Below are positions 33,469 through 42,620 of a stretch of DNA of 64,000 bases, piece after piece. Origin of the DNA: Pedinophyceae sp. YPF-701. Its lineage: Eukaryota > Chlorophyta > Pedinophyceae. The notes under the pieces are model-generated. The model was not told the DNA's origin. It saw only the letters and a program-made list of their open reading frames with translations, and did no database searches. Position numbers and translations under genes: made by a program. Position 1 is the stretch's first letter, and every line of letters starts with the position of its first letter. Location of the stretch: the NCBI GenBank assembly GCA_916048055.1, contig CAJZHL010000004.1, positions 744,001-808,000 on the forward strand, read 5' to 3'.

Positions 33469-33880
33469 CACACAGAGTAGTAATTGACCACCCGCGCACG
33501 AAACGAAATGCGGGTGTGCTATCGTCCTGATCAAGGCGGCAGCGTGCTAGGAGTACTCGCGCGAAATGCCATGTGAGCGTGCCATCATGTGCCAAGGGAA
33601 GGCTCTGACCTGCAATCATTTAGAGTGAGTGGCGGGCGTCGTCAGCAACAACGCGGCGAGCCGCGCGAGTACTGGACGACGCCCGCCAGCCGACGCGCCG
33701 AAGTGCTGGTCCACGTCCTAGGCTGCTTGTACCAGGGGGTGTCGGCAGCCGGCTGGGTGACAGCGGTGACTGAGTCTGCGGCATTGTCCGCGTTGTGTGG
33801 CGACGCGCCGACGGCTACTCAGCTCTCCTCGTCATCGCCGTCCCCCGCGCGTGGCCTGTCATGCGAAAAGGGATCATACC
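33469..33880 (-). repeat. Right pseudo-LTR of the Penelope-like element
   Basis: Direct copy of 28914-29319, about 412 bp. The 13-bp stem is at 33631-33643 with 33675-33687, sequence ggcgggcgtcgtc pairing with gacgacgcccgcc. Being upstream of the minus-strand reading frame, it probably carries the element's promoter. Confidence 0.85.
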
Positions 33881-33979
33881 ATCGCTTCTTCACGCGCAGC
33901 CCAAAGCGCCGCAACTGGCATCACAAGCACGCGCCCGCTCGCGCGGACGCCCGCGGCGCCTCTGCGTGCACAGCGGCGC

Positions 33980-36115
33980 TCATCGCCCGCGCCCGCGCCC
34001 CGCGAGCCGCTGTTTGAACAAACTTGGCGTCGGCTTCGCATGCTCCTCCTCGCCGCCAGCTGGCACGAACGGCTGCGGCGCCTCGCCCGGGCCGGGCATC
34101 GCGGCGCGCGCCATCTTCTCGCGCACGCCGCCGCTGGTCGCGGCAACGTCGCCCCCGGGCGCCGACGCACTCTCGCCGCGCTCCACCACAGCGCCTGCAC
34201 ACGACCACACACGCAACACGAGACGCACTCGTCGCAAGCGCGCCGCCAACGCACACAACGTGCCGCTCCGGGGCACGGATCCACGCATGCGGGGCAAGCC
34301 AGCGGCGCAGGGGCTCGGGCACGGACCGGTGAATGCGGATGGGACGAACGGAGCGCTGTGCGTCGGTGCGGCCGCGTGCGCGGCGCTGCCGCCGCCCCTC
34401 TCCGCCGTCTGCGGGACGGACGGCGAGGCAGGCGCCTGCGACGGAGACGGCGGCGCACGTGCGCCGTCGCCTTGCGCGCGGGGCGTCGCTTTCCCGAGGA
34501 ACCCTCGCCGCATGCCGTGCTGCGGGGACCTGCGCTGCTCCCCGCGCGCCTGGTCCGCCGGCGCCGCTCCGTCCGGTGCAGCGGGCTCCCCGGCAGCGAG
34601 GCGTTCGAGCACGCGCGACATCGTCGCGCCCTGAGGCTCCGGTGCGGCGGTGTTGCTGTTCCCGTCGCGGGCCGCTGGCCCGTCCCACGGCATCGCGATG
34701 GCTCTCTTCGGTGGCGCGGCTCGCGCCGCGCCGGACGTCGACGCCGGCGTGGCGTCCGCGGCTCCGACCTCGAGCCGCTGAAACAGCTCGTCGACGCTTG
34801 GCCCGCTGGGTGTGGCGCCGTCGCCCGCCTGCCTGGCACGGGCCTCGGCTTTCCGCCGCCCCTCTTCGACGAGCGCCTGCGCCTGCTCCCGACTGCAGAG
34901 CACGCAGGAGCGGCGAGCCACGGATCGCATCAGACCCAGCAGCGCGGGCAGCGCGCAGCCAAGGCGCGTCGGTGTGCGAGCGAAGCTCGACGGCCCACCT
35001 GTACCCGCCGCGCGCCCGCTGCACCGTCTCGAAGCCGTCCGCCGGCCGGGACGCAAGCTGACCGTCTCCGCCGTCGTCGACAGGTTCCTGGATTTCAAAA
35101 CCCCCCTCCCCCTCCCCGGAGCCCTCGAACACGTGCTTCGTGTTCAGGCGCTGCCGCAGCATCTCGATGCCGTCTTCGCACGCCGCAATCTGCGCGGAAT
35201 GCAAGGGGCGTGGACGCTCACACCGACCGCCATCCACGGGGGGGGGTCTGCTCGATGTGGGGCGGAGCCGATGGCGCGCGGCGGTGTTTCATGCTCTCGG
35301 GCGCACCTTCTCGCGGACGACGTCCCTGCGGCGCCGGACCAGGGCGCCGGCCTGCGCTGCAGTGCGCTCGGCGTAGTAGCCGGCCCCGAGGTGCGCGACG
35401 ACCTCGCCGGTGTGGACGAGCTCGCCGGGGAAGAACGCGCACGGCCCGTACGGCACCATGATCGGGTGCCGCGTCCTGCGACGCAGCCATCCGGCGCCGA
35501 TGGAGAATCAGATGAGAACTTGGGATGTAAAAGACCGCGAAGTCGTGATTTCTCGATCGCCCGCGCGACGGGCGCACGGCGCGTGTGACGGCGGTGGCAG
35601 TCACGGCCGTCCTGCGGCAGGCTTCGCCCAAGCACGGGGACTGGACTCCATTGCGGGGTGTCTTACCTCTCTGGAAGCCTTTCGAGGAGAGATTCGACGT
35701 CCTCGTACGCCTTGTCATAGTCCTGGAGCTGCTCCAGTATCTTTTCCTGCAGTGTGGTTTCGAAGCGACGATGAAACGCCGGGGAGTCGAGCGCACGGCG
35801 GCACTGCAGCAAGCTGGGCAGGGTGCGGCCCAGGCGCCACTGCAGGTGCCGCGGCAGCGATTTCCGCACGAAACATGAGTCCCTGTATCAATAGTGAGGG
35901 AACACGCCCACAAGGCACGCAATACGTCTACTTGGGGGGGTCCTGCAGCCCTGCGGCGTTCACGGTGCAATTCTGGACGCAGGCGACGCCCGCGCGGCCG
36001 CCGTGCGGCACACCACTGCACCCACCTGCTTCTCGATGGCTATACGCGTCTGATCCTCGAGACTCGCAATGGCGAAACGACTTATCTCGTCCCGAGGGGG
36101 CGACGGGCTCTCCAT
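33980..36115 (-). CDS. URI1: URI-type unconventional prefoldin (RPB5-mediating protein)
   Basis: Alpha-class prefoldin of the URI/Bud27/RMP family, which binds RPB5 and works in RNA-polymerase assembly and R2TP/prefoldin-like complexes. Exons 36115-36026, 35746-35667, 35475-35307, 35189-34999, 34892-34327 and 34194-33980 give 436 residues, all phases matching. The N-terminal coiled coil (SLEDQTRIAIEKQ, EKILEQLQDYDKAYEDVESL) leads into the prefoldin hairpin ERTRHPIMVPYGPCAFFPGE and LVHTGEVVAHLGAGYYAER, the hallmark of URI, and a second helix. A long low-complexity region follows, with VDELFQRLE and, near the end, FVPSAFTGAVVERGE and PSLFKQRL, which resemble short URI C-terminal motifs. The ATG at 36115 gives a complete first helix. 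The retroelement ends about 100 bp past the stop. Confidence 0.88.
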
Positions 36116-36444
36116 CTCTCCCCGTAGCACTATGTGCCCGTTGGAAGCGCCGCACGCGCGAAATCCTCCACCGCAGAGCACGGCGTGAATGAGCCTCGTG
36201 CGCCCTGCGCGGCAAGCAACGACCGCGAGCCACCTGCAGCCCCTCGTGGCGCCGTCTGACTCAGCCGACACACCTCCACGCCCGAAACAGCTCAGCCCCC
36301 CTAACCCCCTTCCCGCCACGCGCGAACTCACAAACGGGTGCAACACTTCCTCGCCGTCAACGCGGAGCATCCATCACAAGAGCCAAACAAACACCACCCA
36401 ACACACATCATGTTATGTGTTGTGTGGCCACAAGTACCAAGTAA
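36116..36444. other. Intergenic, URI upstream region
   Basis: 329 bp between two minus-strand genes: the URI promoter and the UROD 3' UTR, the latter locally AT-richer with short CA/ACAC runs (around 36380-36430). No gene seen. Confidence 0.5.
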
Positions 36445-38502
36445 TCAGGCAGCGGCCAGACCAGCCTTCCTCTCGCTCCCAGCGGTCGCCTTGGAGCCGC
36501 TCTCCTTCGCGAGCTGCACGAAGAGCCCCACGTTCTCCTCCGGCGTCCCCTGCGGCACGCCGTGTCCGACGTTGAGGATGTGGCGGCCCACGCCCGTGTT
36601 GGGCCCCGCCTCCTCGAGACACCGCGCAACCTCCCGCCGGATGACGTCCTCGGTGCCGAAGAGCACCATCGGGTCCACGTTGCCCTGCAGCGCCCGCGCC
36701 GGCATCGCGGCGCGCGCCTCCGCCATCGACGTCGCCCAGTCGAGGCCCAGGACGTCCGCGCTCGACGCCTCGTCGATGATCGACAGCTTCCCCGTGCCGC
36801 CGTTCGCGTGCAGGATGATCGGGACCTCCGGGTGCCGCGCCCTGCATCGCGCACAGACGCCGCCGCGCCGTCAGCGCTGGCGAACGAGGGAAGCGCGCAC
36901 GAGCGGGCGGGGACGTCGCCCTTGGCGCTCGCACCTGATGCCCTGCGTGACCTTCTCGGAGTACGGCATGGAGTACTCGCGGTACTGGTCCGGGGACAGG
37001 TGGTGCGCCCATGAGTCGAACAGCTGGATGATCTGCGCGCCCGACTCGATCTGGTAGCACGCGTACTCGATCAGCTCGTTCGCGAGGTGCGACAGCAGCG
37101 CGTGCAGGATCTCCGGGTTGTTGTTCATCATGATCTTCGTCTTCCGGCACTCCTGCGCGCCAAAACACACAGCGCGTCACCCATGACAACGCTGCGCGGC
37201 AGCCGAGCCCGCAAGCGGCACGGCGACGACCGCGCGAGCACCTCCGCGGGCCCCAGCGCACCTTGTTCGCGGAGCCCTCGACGGAGTACGCCGCGAGCGT
37301 CCACGGCGTACCGATGAACCCAATCAGCGTGGTCCCCGTGCCGTCAATCTCGCCGCGGATCGCGGAGAGCGTCTCGCCGACGAAGCCCGTCTTGCCCGCG
37401 GGGTCGTCGCAGGGCTTGAGCGCGCGCACGTCGTCCATGGACCGCACGGGGTTCTCGATGACGGGGCCCTTCCCCTTGACCATGTCAAACTCAATGCCTA
37501 GCGACGGCAGCGGCGTGAGGATGTCCGAAAAGAAGACCACGCCGTCCGTGCCGAACGCGCGCCACGGCTGCGGGGCGGGGCGGGACGGGTCGTCGCGGAC
37601 GGTGCGGCGGGGGGGGTGGAGCGGTGGGCGGCGGGGTGCGGGAGCGAGGGGGCGGGGCGGCACCTGGAGGGAGAGCTCGATGGCGATGTCGGGCGTCTCG
37701 GCCCTCATGCGGAAGGGGTACTTCTCGGAGTACTCGCGGAACGCGGCCATGTATCGCCCCGCTTGGCGCATGAGCCACACTGGAGTGCGCTCGGCCTCTG
37801 CGCACGGAGGACGGACACGCTGCTCGCGTTGCTCTCTGGAACGGCGATGCGACAGAAGAGGGCCTGCTCGGAGCGCGCGCGCGCTGAGCGGCGATCCACG
37901 GGGAGCGAGGACGCAACGGCCGGGAACAGAGAGGGGGGCCGTGCGCGGCGGAACAGGGCGCTGGGAGCCGCGCGGCCGTCTCTAGCGACCGTGTGAGTCC
38001 TATCACGGAGACAGGGGGCAGCGAGGGACCCGTGAGAGCGAGCGGGAGGCCCTCAGGGATGGATATCCCAGCGCTATCTGTGAGCGGACATATCCTGCCC
38101 AGGTATCGGGTCGAGGGGGCAAGCTGAGCGCGTGAGGGCTGCATTTTTGGGATCGGACGTGTTGTCGCGCACGTGTGGAAGGCTTCGGCGGAGTCGAGAG
38201 CGCGAGCGAAGCCCTCGATAAGGCGGTGCCGCGGCGAGAGAGCAAGCACGCGGCATCAACGACGGCCAGGACGCTTCTCAGCGACACCAGGCGCCACCAT
38301 ACCACGCGACTGGCAGGATACGGCGGTCCCCATGACGCTGTGCGTAGGGGAGTTGCGTGAAATCACGCGCACCTTCACCGCGGGCGACCCGAAGCATCAG
38401 GGGGTCCTGACCAGCGGTGGCGCGCGCCGCTGTCGCCCTGCGCGGCGCATCGACGGCCCGAGGCGCCTTCAGGGAAGATGGGCTCGCGAACAGGGCCTGC
38501 AT
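36445..38502 (-). CDS. UROD: Uroporphyrinogen decarboxylase, plastid type
   Basis: Converts uroporphyrinogen III to coproporphyrinogen III in heme and chlorophyll synthesis. Exons 38502-38373, 37779-37664, 37567-37262, 37152-36935 and 36841-36445 give 388 residues with matching phases. The start MQALFASPSSLKAPRAVDAP is a Ser/Ala/Arg-rich chloroplast-type leader, followed by QDPLMLRVARGE. Conserved blocks: WLMRQAGRYMAAFREYSEKY, TDGVVFFSDILTPLPSLGI, GFIGTPWTLAAYSVEG, ANELIEYACYQIESGAQIIQ, LFDSWAHHLSP and LHANGG, plus NVDP and RHILNVGHGVPQGTPEENV near the C-terminus. Between exons 1 and 2 the usual short stretch before WLMRQ (xVxRxPV) is missing apart from one Val made at the junction. A micro-exon within the 593-bp intron could supply it. 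Confidence 0.93.
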
Positions 38503-38734
38503 GGCTTCCTAAAACTCGTCTCGAGCGGCCTCGGGGCCGTTGACGGGACGCTGCTTTCGACGCGCTCCGCTGCCTCGTCCGACGAACGTCACAACGCACG
38601 GCACGACGCTTTCGGCTCCCCAAAATCCACGCAAGCGACTGCGGCGCCCGTCCGCCGTCTCGACCCCGTGTCGAGCTCCGCGGAGCGCAAAAGTACCCTG
38701 CAACCCCCCCCCCACCCTCGTTGCTGCCGCCGCC

Positions 38735-40104
38735 TCAGGCCGTCACCTCTTTGCCCGTGGCCACGAAGCGCGCCACGGCCCGCCCGAGCCGCGCGCCCGC
38801 CGCCCGCCCGCACTCGCGCATCTCCGACAGCACCTGCAGCGGCACGGACCCCCCCCGCTGCGACACGCCCACGACGCGCCCCCCATCGTCCACGCACACC
38901 TCCACCGCGCACGATGCGCACGCCTCCTCGACCGCAGTGCAGTCCACGACGGCGCGCGGCCCCAGCGCGTGCACTGCAGAAGCACGCAGGGCACACACAA
39001 GCGGTGCAAGTGAGATAGAACCTGAAAACCAAAAACAAGTCGAGAAACAGGGTCTCCATGCACGTCCCCGACTTGTACCCAGCGCGCGCCCGCGGATCGT
39101 CCCTCGGGCCGGTCCAAGCTCTCGCCGGCCACGCTGGCGCACGACGACGACGCGCAAAAGGGGGGGGGTGAGGGAATCAAGCACCCCACCTGACACCACC
39201 AGGGGCACGTTCGCGGTGTCGAGCGGCCACGCGGACCCCGGCTCGTCGTCGACCTCGATCTCGGGCTCGCTGCTGCTCTCGTCCGCGACGCTGACCTTGG
39301 GCATCCGAGTGCCCATCAGCGCCGCACGCACGCCGATGCTACACGCGTCAATGGTGCTGCCGCTGTTGCTCAGCACGATGCAGTCCACCCACACCGCCCA
39401 GCACGCCTTGCCTGACACGATCTTCAGCGTCGACAGGTCGATCGCAGCGCCGCGACCGGACTTGCCTGCGGCGACGTACCACACAGGGAAACTGGCTGCT
39501 CTCGCGCCGCGGCGGCGCTGCGCTGCGACCGAGCGGCGGTATGCGCGCCCGGCGAGCGATCCTGGGGAGGGCGGCGGCGGCCCAGTCGCGCGTGCGATGC
39601 AGGGGCGCCATACCTGCACCCAGAGCTCGCTCGAGGGACTGCGCTAGCTCGTTCGCGGCCTCCTGTCCCCGCTTGCCGATGTACATCGGCGAGGCGACGG
39701 CGGGGCATTCTACGGAGAATCGCAGGAAGCCCCGGTCGGGCGCGTCCGGGGAGGGCGTCGCGAGCTCCGCCTTCACGCCCACCAGCACCTGCGCACTCGC
39801 ACAGAAGGGAAAAAGGCGCGTTGGCGATGCAGAGAGCAGCGCTGTGCCCCGTGCATGCTCCGTGCTCCGACGGACCGGGAATACAGCCCGCCCTGGGCGA
39901 GGAGGCGCGCAGAGAGGAGGTGAAGTTGCAGCTCGCCTGAGTGTCGCCCAGGGACACCTTGGCCGAGCCGTTGGCCTGCGGGATGACGCCTGTCTCGATG
40001 GCTATGCGTCGGAAATCCTCCGCCTTTCGTCCGTCTCCGCGTACGCCCGTCGCGACGCCCTCCAGCACCCACGCCCGCTCCCCCTCGCTCATGAGCGCCG
40101 CCAT
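38735..40104 (-). CDS. RRP42: Exosome complex RNase PH-like subunit RRP42
   Basis: Ring subunit of the RNA exosome (EXOSC7 in human). Exons 40104-39937, 39788-39614, 39465-39190 and 38973-38735 give 285 residues (human 291). Blocks: ERAWVLEGVATGVRGDGRKA, ETGVIPQANGSAKVSLGDTQ, VLVGVKAELATPSPD, DLSTLKIVSGKACWAVWVDC, SGSTIDACSIGVRAALMGTR and GPRAVVDCTAVEEACAS. The first intron appears to begin with GC (CAG|GCGAGC). No GT lies nearby, and the joined protein reads LGDTQVLVGVKAEL, exactly as in the family. The ATG at 40104 follows a longer frame that starts with GTG. RRP42 is usually catalytically inactive. Confidence 0.93.
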
Positions 40105-40469
40105 GGCACGGCAGAGCACTCCCTTCGTCTACACACGTACAATCGACCTATACGAGTGCTCTGTGAACGAGTCGACTGTTCTGAAGACGCGGCGCGAGAC
40201 ACAAGTCCCACTGGACAATAGCTGCTGCTCTCCGCGCCCACGTCCACGGCACCTTCCTGACAGGCGTCGGTCTCAAACACACACCAGCGCCGCCGCAAAT
40301 GTACCGCCGCGGGCCCTCACCCGTCCCCTTCCTCGCCGTCCGGGCGCCGGGTGTGTTGTTGGGGGTGTCACCCCCAATAGGGACTCTCAGCCAGCCTGAC
40401 AACAGTCACACTCCTCGCGCGCAGCTTCCCGGTGCACATGCCGCCCCTGTTCGCCGGCAGCTCTCGGCA
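40105..40469. other. Intergenic, RRP42 upstream region
   Basis: 365 bp between two minus-strand genes: the RRP42 promoter and the 3' UTR of the lamin-tail gene. No gene recognised. Confidence 0.5.
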
Positions 40470-42184
40470 CTACGCCCTGTTCGGCGTGCCAGGAGTCGGC
40501 TGACTCATGACGACAAAACGACCTAGTGTGTTGCGCCCCCGCATCTCCTCTGGCCTGCGCCCGTACGTCCCGTCCCCGCGCCCGAGCGTCGGCAGATCTG
40601 CGAGGCAGCCGCGGCAGGTGCCGTCGGCGCTCACGTCCCCGCAGCACATCTACGTTACGTCATGGCACAGTGCCGCAAAGCAACGTGACTATGTTCGTGC
40701 GGGATCGCGCCTGACTGCTTTCCGTACGCGATGGAGTCCACGTCGCGTTGCGCGTCCCACTGCAGGTGGACTTCGTCGTGCTTGCCAAGGCCGAACATGA
40801 AGGAGCAGGGGGCGCCTTGCACCAAGAGCAAGAAGCCGCGCGCGGGGACGACGCGCGACCACGCCGCGCACTCGCCGGCCCCGAACACGAGCTGCTCGGG
40901 GAGGAACTCGGGGGCGTTCTTGCTGTCCGTCAGCACCAGCCCCTGCGCACCACCCGGTAATCTGTGCGCGTCACGCCCGCAACACGCGCTCGCCTCGATC
41001 GCTCGTGCGCGCCGGACGCCGCACCTGCAGGTCCACGTCCGCGTCGCCGTAGTTGTACAGTTCGATCCAGTCGGACACACCGTCGTCAGGGCGCGGCGAC
41101 ACCTCGCTGATGGCCACCGTGATCGACTCGATGGACTCGGCGGCGCGGGGGATGCCGGGCGTGGGGCTGGCGCCGCGGGAGTTCGGCAGACCGGGGGTCG
41201 GCGGGCCGACGGAGACGCCGTCGGTGTTGCCGTCGGGGAACCTCGAGAGGCTGCTGCCGTCCGGGATGGACGCTTCGGCCCACGCCAGGGAGCTGGTGGG
41301 CCTGCGGGGCGTCGACTGGGCGCGGCTGTCCCGTCGCAATGACGGCACGGTGGGCTTGTTTCGCGGCTGCCGCGGTTGTATTTATACACTTGAGCAGTGT
41401 ACGAACAAAAGCGATTGATGAGTATTACCGGGGCGTGCCTGTTCTTGGCGTCCAGCAAGTCGACGCGGCCCGCGACGCTGAGCTCGAAGGAGTGCGCGCA
41501 TGGTTCGCCACGTGACAGGACCTGCGGCGGGCCCACAAAACACGAATCGAATAAGAGCGACTATGCAAACAAGAGTGCTCCCACGTGCCCACTTGCTGAC
41601 GCTCCCAGCGGCTCGCTGTACCAATGGGCACACCGCCGAGCCAGCAGGCGGCCGGACTGACCAGGAAGCCCTCGGGCTCGATTGTATGGTTGCATCCGGC
41701 CCCGCCAAACCTGAATCCTTGTCTGTCTGGGAAATCCTCGTTCCCGAGAAACATCCCGGTCAGGTCGACCGCTGCATCGCCCTGCAAGCACAAACGCAAC
41801 CCGATCAAGCTCCGTGTGAGTTTCAGGGCGACTACGAGCCATTGAAGACGCAGAAACGGCGTTCTCATGGGGCGCGACATACGTCGTTGAAGAGCTCCAC
41901 GAAGCTCGCGTCAGCGCCAGAAAACGTGCGCAAGAACACCTCATTCACGGTCACTGCAGAGATGGGGTCCGATGCAAGTCAGTTTCGCGCGCGACGAGCG
42001 TTTTGAGCATTCAAGGCAGCCATCGCACACACACAAGTCGCGTGCACTCGGTGGCTCGGCGCGGCGGTCAACGGGCAGCGCAGTGTCCGGACAGGACAAG
42101 CACCGCACCCGCTGCGTGCGCACAGCGGAGCCGGAGGGCGAGGGCCAGGACACACGCGGTCCACGTCAAGCGCGGCCTCGTCAT
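40470..42184 (-). CDS. Secreted protein with two lamin-tail domains
   Basis: Exons 42184-42109, 41953-41883, 41781-41632, 41521-41429, 41366-41025, 40942-40690 and 40597-40470 give 370 residues. The first exon is a signal peptide (MTRPRLTWTACVLALALRLR, then CAHAA). Two lamin-tail (LTD) domains follow. The first starts VTVNEVFLRTFSGADASFVE, then GDAAVDLTGMFLGNE, AGRVDLLDAKN, and closes with SLSRFPDGNT and TPGLPN. The second starts ITVAISEVSPRPDDGVSDWI, then VDLQGLVLTDSKN, FLLLVQGAPCSFMFGLGK, DEVHLQWDAQRDVDSIAYGK, and closes with TYGRRPEE and PTPGTPN. The last junction (40690 to 40597) is inferred from phase and from completing the second domain. LTD domains are immunoglobulin-like and, outside lamins, are found mainly in bacterial secreted proteins. 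No enzyme domain is present. Confidence 0.82.
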
Positions 42185-42620
42185 GGCTAACTGTTTCTAG
42201 TGCGCTTTGCGGCGCCGGAAGGCCTCTGCGGATCTGACGCGACGCCTGCGCGCGCACGGCCAAGGGAGCGGGCGGCTGCGGCGCCCGCGTCGGCGGCGGC
42301 CTGGACGGTGGAATGCCAGCACACGCGTCACACAGGGGGGGTTGCCTGCGAGCTGCAGCCTGGCGGCGTGGGGCTCGTGTGGCGACGTCAGGGCGCGGGT
42401 TGGTCACTCGGACAGCGTCCTGAGTGCTAGATCGACCGGAACGAATCGCCTGTGCCCTACATACGTGGCTCAATAAGTGCGCGGGGCTGACTGACGGTTC
42501 TGGTGGGCATTGGGGCTCGGACGGGCGCTCTGGGGCTGTGTTGGGGTCGTCTCGTCTCGCGACCTCTCACCGATCGGAGCAGTTGGTTCAGGAGGCGGTG
42601 AACGGCGCGCTTAGGCGGCC
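42185..42620. promoter_or_regulatory. Divergent promoter region, lamin-tail gene / NAE1
   Basis: 436 bp between two start codons facing away from each other. It must contain both promoters. No motif stands out. Confidence 0.45.

Larger units (their letters stand above)
28914..33880 (-). mobile_element. Penelope-like retroelement (Chlamys/Naiad-type, N-terminal GIY-YIG)
   Basis: About 5.0 kb, bounded by direct repeats of about 406 and 412 bp (the pseudo-LTRs usual for Penelope-like elements) and carrying one long uninterrupted reading frame on the minus strand. The element looks whole. The two end repeats differ by single bases and small length differences, mostly in their outer third, and are nearly identical in the rest, so insertion seems recent. 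No clear target-site duplication is visible at the outer edges. The left edge is approximate because weak similarity between the repeats may extend some 25 bp further out. It lies between the small membrane-protein gene and URI, with its right end about 100 bp from the URI stop. Family placement rests on the domain order in the protein, described from green algae and protists for the Chlamys and Naiad groups. Confidence 0.88.

Noticed and set aside
33469-33880. Hammerhead ribozyme in the pseudo-LTR
   Set aside because: CTGACGA occurs on the minus strand at 33639-33645 but lies inside the perfect stem and has no GAAA partner at the right place. CTGATCA on the plus strand has the wrong base at an invariant position. 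A proper structural search is still needed.
38175-38360. Short plus-strand frames opposite the UROD 5' region
   Set aside because: No homology, and they overlap the intron and leader exon of UROD on the other strand.
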